Assembly: GCA_036867785.1 (NCBI GenBank)
Contig: CP145416.1
Coordinates: 992,001 to 1,056,000, forward strand
From: Plasmodiophora brassicae
Lineage: Eukaryota > Endomyxa: Phytomyxea > Phytomyxea > Plasmodiophorida
Reading direction: 5' to 3'
DNA length: 64,000 nucleotides
The translations under genes were made by a program, and so were the position numbers. The notes beneath the pieces are model-generated. The model did not search any database and had not been told where the DNA came from. It saw only the letters and a list, made by a program, of their open reading frames with translations. This document shows, in pieces, positions 44,824 to 55,853 of the stretch (its first letter is position 1; every line of letters starts with the position of its first letter).

Positions 44824-45471
44824 ATGGGCAGCCGTGGGCTGCTGATCCTGGCATGTGCGGTCGTTGCCATCTCCGGCCACAGGCTGCTCGTGTCGGACGT
44901 CGTCGGACTGGAGGGGTCGTCGTCGGACCCGTTGAGGCGCATGGCGGCAGCGATCGCCGACGACGGATCCGCCGGCGTCGAGATCTGGACGACGCGTGCG
45001 GCCGTTGCGGGGACGACACCCGTCGTGGACGGGGTGACGGCCGCGATCTCGCTGAAGGTTTGGGCACAATCGCAGGCACGACGTGGACTTGCAATGGTCA
45101 GTCGAAATGCTTCGCGACAAATCCACGGTCGCTGTCGGCAAGGCCTCATCGACATACCGCACGTGGTCACATTCCTGAAGGAATGGGAGGCAGGAGCTAT
45201 ACCTGGCGTTGAGAAGCTATCTGTGGAGCAACGTCGAGCACTCGACCTGCTGTGCGACGCCATCGCCATTACAGCCATCCGATCCAACGCCGATGAGCCA
45301 GCAATCCACCGAATCACCCGGGCCCTGTCGCCTGTCATCACCGAACCGCCACTCCCCGACGAGATGAACAACGCATCGGCGACGTGGAGAAGCATCGGCG
45401 CCTTCCTCGCCATGCACGTCCTCTTCAGACTCGCTCGACTGGGAACAAGCCTTCAGCGCAACGATCGGTAA
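44824..45471 (+). CDS. Secreted orphan protein
   Basis: 215 residues in one frame: signal peptide MGSRGLLILACAVVAISG, then a mostly helical body (LEGSSSDPLRRMAAAIADDG, LIDIPHVVTFLKEWEAGAIP, VEQRRALDLLCDAIAITAIR) and a C-terminal hydrophobic helix (SIGAFLAMHVLFRLARLG). No Cys pattern, no family. A short intron (GTCAGTC...GGCAAG, about 45098-45143) cannot be ruled out. The unspliced frame is the simpler reading. Secretion is inferred from the N-terminus only. Confidence 0.6.
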   Translation: MGSRGLLILACAVVAISGHRLLVSDVVGLEGSSSDPLRRMAAAIADDGSAGVEIWTTRAAVAGTTPVVDGVTAAISLKVWAQSQARRGLAMVSRNASRQIHGRCRQGLIDIPHVVTFLKEWEAGAIPGVEKLSVEQRRALDLLCDAIAITAIRSNADEPAIHRITRALSPVITEPPLPDEMNNASATWRSIGAFLAMHVLFRLARLGTSLQRNDR

Positions 45472-45648
45472 ATACATGATCGTCGAGTACCTGTGGAACG
45501 CACGCCTGGCAACCTGGTGATGTGCGGCTCACTGTTCATTGCGAAGTCCTATGGCTGCATGTCTGCGCTCGTAGGCGTCGCAAAAGACCCGACTGACGGC
45601 ATTGACTGCGCGCGGTGACGGCGCTCTACGAGATTGGCGTTTCGAGCG

Positions 45649-48600
45649 ATGGCGACGGACGGCGGCATCGGCATGGCCAGCCGTCCGCGAACGGCGAAGC
45701 AGCATTCGACCGCGTCCGCATGGACGGTGAAGCAGAAGTCAGCGAAGCGGTATCGTCTCGAGGAGCACGAACTGTTCAAGTTGCCGGACGGGGAGCAGGT
45801 CTATGCGGATGTGTACCGCGTCATAGGCGGGGCCGGCGGCCATGGGTCCGCTGAGGAGCGCCTGTCAGTTGAGACGTTCACGCACGGGTTCAAACCTGAC
45901 GTGTCGTCTATCGGGTTCGAGCACAACCGCTTGAACTTGGAGCAATTTCGTGCGAAGCGCCATGACCTACGTCGTCGAATCAATGAGTTGCGCTCGCGGT
46001 CTCGGAAGAAGCGGTACGCTGACAATCCCATCCCGCTCGTTGTCAACCTTTCTCCGGAAGAGAAATCCTTGTTCTGTAATCGGCTTGCTGATGTCCACAC
46101 CCCGCTAGCCGATTTGGCACAATCTCCTCCATTCGGCTACAAAGCCGACGTACTGTTGGACATGCTCTGGTCGAAACGTGTCTCACCTCAGAGGGCGACT
46201 TGGTTCATCAAAGTCGTCTACTTGAACATGTTCTCGGACAAGAGTAAGGCCCGGCCCGGACGCCGTCCTGCTGCTGAACGCAAAAGCAAATGCAAAGAGG
46301 AATGGACTGAGCACCTCCAAGCATATCTTGCCAAAACTGTTCAGGTCGGTGCCTGCTACAGTTTCTCTTGACGTACTCGCTCTCTGATTGCAGTCGGTTT
46401 GCCAGAGCGAAACGTACGGGGCAACGAACACTGAATTGATGCCGAAATGGTAGATGTTCTTTTGTGCACTGAGCATTCGTTTCGTTGCCTCCCGCAGCTA
46501 ACTGTAACGGACACAGGTCTTATCTCTGTTCCCTGCTCTGCTGGCAGTATGAACTTGGTCTTCTCAGTCGTGTCAAACTGCTGTATTGGCTAATCGGCCA
46601 GCTCGAAGAATGTTCCCAAAATGAGGCAAACCTGCTCATGTCAACGTTCTGGCTGCTGCCAGTCGCTCGCTTCATTCGTACGCCCCAGCATTTTCGTAGT
46701 TGTTATTGTGCGTTCCGCTGATACTTGTGTTAGATGACATCCAGCTCTCTCGTTTGCATTCCTATCGTCTCTTCTGCGTGTGTTCCTTTCTGGTCGGAAA
46801 AACAAGTGTTCGTACTTTAGCTGTCACCGTTGCCACGTGTGCCATGTGCCCTGACAACGTGCCGTGCAGATTGGACGCGTGACGAACCACGAAGGAAAAT
46901 CAAGGATCTGTTGCGTTGCGGAGGCCATTATAACTTACCTCGAGGATGCCATCCCGATGTCTCGAAACTGGACATCAATGAGGGATATGCCTTCAAACGA
47001 GAGTCGTCTAGCCCGGCGGCAAACAGAAGCGTCATCGTTGAATGAGTTCAACGTACCTCACTTCATTTTGCTACTTGACTCCATTAACGAGTGCTCCAGC
47101 ACGTGTCCTGGAGTGATAACCTGCTCCAAGATTCTGCTTCCTGCAGCTGATGTCTTGAACGGTAGCGCCCTGACGACATTACTTCAATGGAGTGTCGACG
47201 AGCACAGGCAGCATTTATGGATACGAAGCCTTGTTGCTGGCTATCTGATCAAGGAGCTTCACGAGGGCGCATCCACCCAGACGAAGGCCGCTTTGGTCGA
47301 CCACATTGTCGAATTCGCTTGTGAATTTCGCACGGCCGACAAACACGGTCAGTCTCCGCTGAAGACTCCTAAAAGCTTCCTGACATGTCGTCTCCACAGT
47401 CGCAAATCAGCTTATCGTTGTCTACACAGAGCTGTCTCGGGCAGGGATATATTCCTGCGCTCTAGCTTTGCGTTATTTGGTTTCAAGAGGCATACTTGGC
47501 AACGCATCGCTCTTTGCCGATCCTATCGCGCGAAGTCACGGGCGCTTCATAATCGAGCACATCCCGCTGTTTGATACAGACTTGCCTCGCTATGTGTTTG
47601 TCCAGCGGCGGCACTATCTGTATGGTCTGTCTTCCAATGTAACTGAAGCAGTACCGTACTGTTTCGAAGGCTGCTTATTTTTGTGTTGCCCAGTTTGACG
47701 ACCTGCTTCGTGGACGGCTGCTCGCAGCGTTCGCTTCGTACTTCAATGACATTTCTGGCGGCGCGTTCTACCGATCCTTGAGTGAGTCTAATCCCGAAGC
47801 GTACCAGGTGGCCGTTTCAAGAGAAAATCATACGTACGCCGACGACTATGTAAGCACGTGATCGGACCCAGATCCATTCCAGTGTTCTAAGGATGGTTAG
47901 ACGGTATCGTGGGATGGGCTCGTGGATCGTGCTCGTCCAGGACGAACCGCAGTCGAGACCATTGCCGTTACAGCGCCCCTCTTCCATGTTGAACCCGTTT
48001 TGCAGACCTGTACGGTGGCGCTAATTCGCATGTTTCAGTCTGAGGGGTTTGTGGCCAGTTCAGCTTGTCTGGTTTATTTGACCTTTGCCCTGCTAGGTCG
48101 CATACCGTTCTTGCGTTGCAAAGTTGTTTCCATGCGGCTGTAAACCTCTTGTTCCTCACGTCTCAGTTCCGGTCAATGTGCACGTTCCTGGTCACTGTTC
48201 TCGAAACGGTCGGTGTTCATGGTGGTTCAACTGGGTCGCACCTGATCTAAAGACAGGCCCCTATGCTCGAGCGTACTGCGCTGGTGACGATAAGGGCCCA
48301 GCAGCCCGTGTTTTTCAGCCTCTCAATGGAAGCCACACTGAGGTCTGCCTGTTCCGCCCTTATGCGGCGCGATATGCGCACTGTCCAGTCAGCGGAAATT
48401 TGGCTAGCCAACGCCCGTTTGAGTACATCCATGTAAGAATCTGGATGCATAACGTCCATATTGTTTCGATCGTTTATGCCTGATGACGTTAACAGAACGC
48501 GCTGGCTGTCAGAAAACGTTGTCCAGGTTTGTAAAGAACCACCTTGCTTACTCCCAGGTCTCATGTGTCGCCATCAGAAATTTACTGGGCGCTATCACAA

Positions 48601-51565
48601 CCCTGTTGGTGCCGCGGAGCCGATCGATCCCAACAAGCGTCAAGAGAAGCTACAGTCACTGTTTAATGCCGTTGCTCAGGTTGGATTCGATCGAGCGCAG
48701 TCGGAAATGGTATTCGTCCTCGGGTTCACTGGCTATCCCGGAGAGTTAAATTCGTCGAACCTAGTTGGAATCTGTTTTAGCTGAGGTTGCTACGAACAGC
48801 CAGTCAATTATGGCAGTAGTGAAGCATACGGTGAACAATGCTTTCACCTTCTCAACTGCTAGAGATCCGGCCATAGGCGATGATGAGCTCGCTGACGGAA
48901 CGAGTAAGCATGTGCTCGTGCTACAGCAAATTTCAAGTGCGAACGACAAACTCGGTATGTTGTCAGTGGTGGGCTTGCACAAAGTCGGGGCTGAAATAGT
49001 TATATAGGCGACAACCGTGTTCCTCTCCACGACGTCGTGCTTTCTCATTACGTCGGGAGACTTATGGACGCCGAAGCATCTGAAGTTGATCAGTTTCTTC
49101 CCTTTGGGTTAGCATTGATTGTGGAAGGGCTGCTACAGCTCGATATTGTCGCTGAACGTGTCATTGTACGCCCGCTTCGTGTGGCCGGTGCGAACAAAGC
49201 CCACAGCAAAGGTTGTCATGGGCCCTGTCAGAAATGGTCGATGGTTCTAATGTCGTCAGGCATGTAGGTGCTCAAGTTGCTTGCGCTCTAGCTTCGTTCC
49301 TCTACGGTCGCTCTGCGCACGCGCAGGGCTATGTGGCCAGGTTGCTGTTTCGCCTGCATCGCGACCTTGTCGGCGAATCGGTTACCCGGCACTTCCCAGT
49401 CCTGACTTCCCTTGCTGAAGTTGCTCTAGACAATGAGATAGATGAGCGTACGCTTCATTAGCAGCCTGTGATTTGCGATTGTACTGACTTGTTTTTCTTT
49501 CAGTGACGCCGTTGGCACTGGGCGCTTTACGTTCTGTGCTTGGCAGTCGACGATTCTGCCAATTTTCGATGTCATCCCTCAGCGATGTTTACATGCAGCT
49601 GATAAGCCTTCGGTCCGCCAGACAGATCTATATGCAGATATACACAAGCGGACAAGCTGACGATGCTAAATGGACGTCGCCTATTACAGGTAGTTTCGCG
49701 TAAGAACGATCGCCTTCGGCGACTGCTTATATATCATTGTCAGCGGAAACCCTCATCGAAGATGTTACGTTGTGGAATATGCACCTCAAGTGGATTGACA
49801 TCCAATTGGCGCTTGCACAAGAGAAACGGGTTAACCCCGGTTCCTCGGCCGAGAGTGAACTTGCGCAGCTTCTCCTCCAGAAGACAGATCGTACAGACAC
49901 GTCTGTGTTTCCATTGGAACGGTATGGTGATTTTGTTCTCAGGGACATCGTGTGCTCTTCCTCCGGATCTCTGTGTTCAATTCATCAAACTCCTAGCGTC
50001 CTCAATAGGAAAGCATATATTGGCTGGTGTCCAGTCAGCACTGAAATCACACAATCAGGTCCTGCGCATCCAGTAACGATGTCTCATACGGCTGACTCTT
50101 CATCAGGTGTTCATCGACCGGCTTCGTGAGATTGGGTTCTCTCGGACCGAGCTCGTGCAAGACACCAAATTGCGAGAAGCTAACGCTGATCCCAATTGGA
50201 GAGTTGCTTCGGAAACTGTTGTGCAATCGTTATCATCAGTATTGCCGGCGGGTAAATTGCATTCTTGAACGTGAGACGTCTGGGTACTGACATCTTTGTC
50301 CAGCTGAATGTGTACCCTTAATTTCGAGTATCGCTGATCAGCTCGTTAATCTGTCTGAGATCGTTAATGTGTCCTCGTCTCTCGACTGTCCACTGATTGC
50401 TGATGAAATTCGTGTCCACATCCTTAAAAGGCATATATTGCATGCTGTCGCTCTCTGCCCCGGCAACTGATTCGCTTGTTAGGGTGCGATGTCTGCGCTC
50501 GATGACGCCTATGATCCAACTGAAGCCTGAAGAGTCCCGGTTCCCCGCTCTAGTGCGGGCTCTTTTATCGTTAATGTGTTCAAGTGTCCTTGTGCAGGTA
50601 CAGTGGCCCACGCACGCCTGTCGAAAATGTTGACTAAGGGGTCGTAGTCGTTGGCCGGCGAGTTTGACGAATGTCTCTGTTTGTTCGAGCAGCTGATCGA
50701 CGGTCTCCGATTCGGCACCAACTCCCCCGCCGATGGCAGTCCAGCTCAGCGTAAAGACGACGAATTTATCATCAGTCTCGATCGTGAAGTCGCTGCCGTG
50801 TTAATACCTGTCCAGTAAGGCTGGGTTTGTCTAGGCCGAAAACAATTGAGCTAATGTCATGAACACAGCTTTCGGCGGCGGATCCAACGTACACTACCTA
50901 CGTTCTCTGGTGCAATCGTTGATGGTCGGGCCGGAGTTGTCCCTGGAACATTTCCCAGCGTAATGAGTGTCAGCACGCCATCAAGTGCCACGCCAACTGT
51001 TTGTCCACTTGGAAATTGAAGCCACGTTTCCTGCCTGATTACTGCTTGATAGATCTTCTCCGGAGGACCTCCCCCTGCGTCCCCGACGAACGTGCTTACC
51101 CCTACTGTCTCTGTGCCGTTTAGTTTCGCTCGCTGTCTCGTAATCTGACATCGCGTATTTTCAGACAAATCAACCCGCAGTCGGCCGCCTGGTTTCCTCT
51201 GATGAACTTCAGTCAGTGGATCCGTGGACGATTCTCCAAGGCGTTCCAGGCACTCCTCTCGTCCAACGTTTGCTGGAAACGTCCGCAATTGTCGCCAGGG
51301 ACGGTTCGAGCATTGACAGCGAAGTTGCCGAATCGTAGTCCTTTGAATTTGGCTAATATATATTGTGCACCTATGTCATACAACGAGTGTTGCTCTGCCC
51401 ATCGTATGCGCTGCAATGTACAAGACGCGTCCTATTCGTCATCGTTACAGCCATTGTCATATTCGTCAAGTTCCTTCGCGAGGATGGAAAATCGACGCTG
51501 AAGTTTCCCTGCAAGCTGGCATCAGCGGCAAGCTCGTTACGTTCTACTTAGATATGCAGAACTAA
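45649..51565 (+). CDS. MED12: Mediator kinase-module subunit MED12
   Basis: MED12 links the CDK8-cyclin C kinase module to Mediator. The N-terminal exon has YRLEEHELFKLPDGEQVYAD and the MED12 hallmark: LADVHTPLADLAQSPPFGYK then LLDMLWSKRVSPQRATWFIK and VVYLNMFSDKSK. The next exons carry CWQYELGLLSRVKLLYWLIG, equivalent to 'LLDR.EFL.WL'. At least 15 more short exons follow, e.g. FNVPHFILLLDSINECSSTC, PLHDVVLSHYVGRLMDAE, LIVEGLLQLDIVAERV, SNVHYLRSLVQSLMVGPELS, VDPWTILQGVPGTPLVQRLL. The last exon ends LVTFYLDMQN and TAA at 51563-51565. About 5.9 kb, the longest gene here. Exon joins after 46.4 kb are only partly resolved. Confidence 0.82.
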
Positions 51566-52284
51566 CCGGTCTCTTCCAGTATTCGTCGTTTCGGCAAACG
51601 AGGAAGCGTGACATTGCAGAAATGTTCGCCAGTCAGTAGCTCATCGATAACTGTGGACACGAGTCATCATAGAGTACGATGGCATCCAGACGTCTACGTA
51701 CCCTGGTCAATATGTGACAGTTCAAGCTCGCCTCCATCCTTGCGGAGGACAACTTTCCGATAATCGTTCAGCAACGGCTCCAAATACGTATACACGTCCA
51801 GCGGGTCCGCAGTTAATCTGAGGTATACAGCCCCAAGCAAGCGCATGTACTTGAAGTCCTCGGCATCGATCAAAGCCAGCACAATGTCGAGTTCCGGCGA
51901 AATTTGAAGCATCTTCAACAGCAGACACAGAAAGCGGCTGGGCTGCCTGGTGCCACCGTAACAGCCACCGACGCAGTCCAGTGCCACCGCTCGATCGACC
52001 AATGTCTCCGCTAGCACGAATACGGTGTCAGACACGCGGCGCTCCCCTGCACATGCATCGACAGGCATACCGTTCAACGCGAAGCACTGCTCCTTCCAGT
52101 ACGGCAAATCATAGATCTTCAACCGAACGATCTTCTCGATCAGGAACTGCACAGCCGGCAAGACGGTCAGTATGGAGCACGGGGGGACGGAGCTGGAGCC
52201 ACTACAGACCTGTGGGTGCTGCCCGTGGACGCTGGACGCTGAGGGGCCGGCATCCGAAGCGGCGCGCACGACTTGGAGCGACAT
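51562..52284 (-). CDS. PRP38: Pre-mRNA-splicing factor PRP38
   Basis: Tri-snRNP-associated factor needed for spliceosome activation. SSVHGQHPQ joins FLIEKIVRLKIYDLPYWKEQ over an intron. Then AETLVDRAVALDCVGGCYGG, PSRFLCLLLKMLQISPELDI, EDFKYMRLLGAVYLRLTADP and VYTYLEPLLNDYRKV. After a further intron (51633-51692), VIDELLTGEHFCNVTLPRLP with KRRILEETG and TAG. This is an almost complete PRP38 core; no RS-rich tail. Its stop codon overlaps the MED12 stop codon on the other strand (CTAA at 51562-51565). Confidence 0.95.
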
Positions 52285-52360
52285 TGCAGCCTGCGCACTG
52301 CGGAGACGGAGTCAGCCGCACGGTCCCCCGGGCAGCACTCGCTACGCCAACGTACAGCAG

Positions 52361-52802
52361 TCACGCACGTCGTGCACGTCGCGCGACGTACTGATCAACA
52401 AGGATATCGATCTTGGCTTTGATGGCGCGAAGTCTGCCGAGCGTAACGTCTTTGGGGCGGGACTGGTCACCGACGACTTTCAGGACGACTTTCGACGTGA
52501 TCGACGTGATGCTTGGTTCGTCGCAGATGTCGTGTTTGAGATGCAAATGGCTGGCAACGACCTCGGTAACGAACTCAACGCGTTTTCTGTAGTCTTCCCT
52601 GCAGGGTAACACGTTAGCAACGGTGTGACCCAACAGTTACGAACAATGTCGGACAGCGGCGTAGGCACGTGGCCATTGTTGTTGTCAGTCGAAGACGCAA
52701 TTTCCCCTGCGCTTCTGGTGCATTCGCTAGCTGCGTCTGTCGCCGTCCTATAACCGCAAAGTCAGCGATTACGATCCACCAAGCAGTTTCACGAATTGTC
52801 AT
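52361..52802 (-). CDS. Small helical orphan protein
   Basis: C-terminal exon: DYRKRVEFVTEVVASHLHLK, then SKVVLKVVGDQ and LGRLRAIKAKIDILVDQYVA, ending in a basic tail. Upstream, PTPLSDIVR joins it over a 42-base intron with a perfect TGCTAAC branch point (about 52600-52641). The first exon is uncertain: no ATG is in frame, and a further short intron from an ATG at 52802 (MTIRETAW) is needed. The three-helix pattern could be a histone-fold-like or small kinetochore-type protein, but this is not supported by a motif. Confidence 0.5.
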
Positions 52803-53755
52803 ACAGTGAGGATGTCACGTGAGCGTGCTCATTATCAAGCAAAGGCAACGCTTTGACCGCTCCGCTGTCCTTAGTCGCTGGTTTCGCAGGCCTGTGATTG
52901 GAAAATCAGCCACCCAAATACAACGAAAATTCCAGCACGCGCTGACAGGATATCTCCACGTGCCGCAGGAGATGATGAAGAAGCAGGAGCAGCATCGTCA
53001 TACTCCTCATCATCCGAACCGAACAGGTTGTAAGGGAGCTCGATTCCCAGAAGACTAGGCTTCTGTTCAGAATCGTGCTGAGGGAGGACAACACCATTAG
53101 CAGCGGTTGTCGCACATGGTTCCGATGGTGGCGCCGAAGGTTCAGCGGACGAAGATTCGGCAGGCTGCGACAGGTTAAGAAACAGTGAAAGTGAAGGCGC
53201 CGACTTCATAGCGTGGATGTCGTTCATCCATGCCCCGATATACGACGCAGATGAACGCGACACGACACTGATATCGCGTTCGCGCGATAGGATTCTCGCT
53301 TGGTCATCAAGGGTCACCTCGTCGTCCGGAAATCGATCACCCACAGCAATCAAAAACTTGTTCAGCCACGATTGCCTCGTCTTTCTAGGGACGGCACACT
53401 TCTCGCCCGCATCAAACTGAATCGCCAGTGCTACCACCGGTTTCTTCGCCTTCGGCACCGCTGCAGACGCCTCGCTCGGCGTCGCCTGAAGAGGAATCGG
53501 CGAAGCGAGTGTCCGTTCTACAAAGGCACGATCCGCCTCCATATCCTCTCTCCTCCTTTTCGAAGCGCGCTCCCGCTCTTCAGCATCTATCACCACCCCG
53601 TAAGCGCTGCGTGATGAGACCGATACCGGGGGAAACCTGCCTCGCCTCCGCTGCTCCGCCTCCAGGCGCCGCCGCGATGCCGGATCGCGCCCATCGACGA
53701 CGGTCTCCACGAGATCCCTCAAATCAGTCGGGTCGATTCGAACAGGGGCCGACAT
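52789..53755 (-). CDS. Orphan nuclear-type charged protein
   Basis: Start MSAPVRIDPTDLRDLVETVV at 53755; the frame is open further upstream but would run into ARP4. A charged region (EERERASKRRREDMEADRAF) follows, then KPVVALAIQFDAGEKCAVPR and SWLNKFLIAVGDRFPDDEVT, and an acidic Ser-rich region (LLGIELPYNLFGSDDEEY). The 3' end has two readings: straight on to TAA at 52871, or a 55-base intron (GTCAGCG...CACAG) leading to LPAKPATKDSGAVKALPLLD and TGA at 52789. The second has a good branch point. No family is recognised. Divergent from ARP4, 139 bases away. Confidence 0.6.
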
Positions 53756-53894
53756 TGGTAAACTGCGCTGTCGAGCTGCAGCTCTCACTGCGGCGGTGCA
53801 GCGCTCACGGCCTGTTCGCCGGTGCAACACGACCCGCCGTCTCGCCGGCGGCGCAGTCCGCGATCGCGGGTAGCTGTTCGTCGTCGCGGTCACG

Positions 53895-55612
53895 ATGATG
53901 TTTGGTGGCGGTAGGCCGGGAGCGTCGAGGGCTGGCGGTGCGGGGGGTTGACGGTCCATGATCCGTTGTAGATGACGTAGGCGCACTGGTCATCGATACG
54001 GGGTCGCTGTCGACCAAGACGGGGTTCGCTGGCGAGAACATACCGAAGGCCGTTGTGCCGTCGGTATGGTTCGGCTCGTGGACCGACGCGATGGGTGGTG
54101 ATTATGTGTCTGTAGTTTATTGGCAGAGGCGCAGTAGCGGACGGTGATGATGTCGCCATGCGGGATGAAGACACTCCTGCTCCCACCAACGCGTACGTTG
54201 GACAGAATCTGTACTACCGACGGGATAATGTCGAGGTTACGCCGGCTGTGGAAGATGGATCAAGTACGCTTTGGGGCTGGTATGCCACGCGATTTCATGT
54301 GGCTGATGCTCGTCTGTCGTGCAGTTTGTGATTTCGATGCCACGGAAGCGATTTGGAGGCATTCCGTTGAATCGATTCTGCGAATTGACGCGACCGAGCA
54401 CCCGCTTTTGCTCGTCGAGTCCGTGTTCAACACGGCGGAGAACCGGGAAAAGATGTGCGAGATCGCCATGGAGAGGTTCCAGTGCCCTGCCGTGTTCATT
54501 GCCAAAGACGCCGTCCTGTCTGCGTTCGCCGCTGGACGTAGTACCGCCCTTGTATTGCAGTGCGGCGCTGGCATTACGTCCTCAGTTGCCGTCCATGAGG
54601 GATATGCATTAATGCAGGGTACAGGTGCTTCTGCATCTAGAGGGCTCCTCGACTAACGTGTGGCTCGCGGCAGGAAAACTGCGAACCCGGCTGGCAGGCA
54701 ACACTCTGGACGACGTCTTCGTCAAGCTGCTTTCAGCATCCTCAAACCATCCAATTGAACCACACTTCTTGTTCAAGAGGGAGCTCGCAAGCGAAGGGCG
54801 AACGACCGTGAAGGTTTCACATGAACTGCGGGTGCGTTCACAACGTCAGCTAACATGTCCCATGGCAGCGTCTCGATTTTCCGTTGACAACGGCATCGTA
54901 CACGGATTTTATGAGGCGAGATGTCATTCGCGACATCAAGCACAGCGTCGTCCGCGTATCCGACGTTCCGTTCTCATCGGAGGTCAGCAGTGCCATTCCG
55001 ACTGTGCCCTACGAGCTCCCAGATGGTCATGTGATAGACGTGGGAGCTGGTCCTCTATCCGTCTGCATCGATTTGGCAACGCGTTGATCGTTTCTGTTCA
55101 GAGCGATTCACTCTTGGTGAACAATTATTCAACCCGTCAGCTTCGCTGGTTGATTTCAAGGAGGACATTGACGGTTACAAATTCGAGGTACCCTTGTGGG
55201 CGCCGGGCGTATCTGTATTTCTTATGCTGCTGAAGGGTCTGCCTGCGATGGTCCGTCAGGCTGTTGATGCTGTTGACGTTGACGTCCGCCGTGAGCTGTA
55301 CGGGAACATTGTCGTCACTGGAGGAACATCTTCAATACGTGGCCTGTCGGATCGATTAACCAAGGAGCTAATGGCCACAGCGGCGCCAGCGTTCAAGATT
55401 AAGACTCTGTCTGTTGGAACCCACCATGAGCGATTATTCGGGTCCTGGATCGGTGCCTCAATACTTGGGTAGGCAGACCGTCTGTCTAGGTAGTGTGCTG
55501 CGATGTCTGACTGGCCGATTACAGGTCGCTTGGGTCATTTCAGCAAATGTGGTTCTCTCGTTCAGAGTACGAGGAGCACGGTGCCCGATATATCGCAGAG
55601 AAATGTCCATGA
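53895..55612 (+). CDS. ARP4: Actin-related protein 4 (ACTL6/BAF53 type)
   Basis: Nuclear actin-related protein of SWI/SNF, INO80 and NuA4-type complexes. MMFGG-DDVGALVIDTGSLS then TKTGFAGENIPKAVVPS (the ARP4 'FD.GS...AG.AGE..P' start); FIGRGAVADGDDVAMRDEDT; YVGQNLYYRRDNVEVTPAVE; an intron of 66 bases joins DGSI to CDFDATEAIWRHSVESIL. Then LLLVESVFNTAENREKMCEI, VFIAKDAVLSAFAAGRSTAL, VLQCGAGITSSVAVHEGYAL; later exons include YELPDGHVIDVG and VRRELYGNIVVTGGTSSIRG. The last exon ends EYEEHGARYIAEKCP and TGA. About eight introns. ARP4 rather than actin because of the 'AFEAIWRH'-type block and insertions. Confidence 0.92.
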
Positions 55613-55853
55613 TACCGTGGTCCACTATGATACACAAGCAGATCCTCAATCCCCTGCTCTTATTCGACCACACAGGCGACCCGTTGCTTGGGCCGCCGCC
55701 GCCTGCAGAGGGATACGGGTAGACCGGTAGAGGGCGAAACTCGCTGCCACTGCGCAAATTGTGTTGCGAACTGCGCGCTATTTTCAGCCACGGTAGTTGC
55801 TGGTTTCCGACGGCCTTCTTGCAAATAGCGATTCGAGAAAGGCTCGTTGCAGG

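Noticed and set aside
50857-51288. 143-codon minus-strand frame inside MED12
   Set aside because: The plus strand here carries phased MED12 exons (SNVHYLRSLVQSLMVGPELS, then VDPWTILQGVPGTPLVQRLL) flanked by splice sites; the minus frame has no domain.
53428-53898. 156-codon plus-strand frame upstream of ARP4
   Set aside because: Antisense to the charged orphan gene, Pro/Ser/Arg-rich, no domain; ARP4 starts cleanly at 53895.
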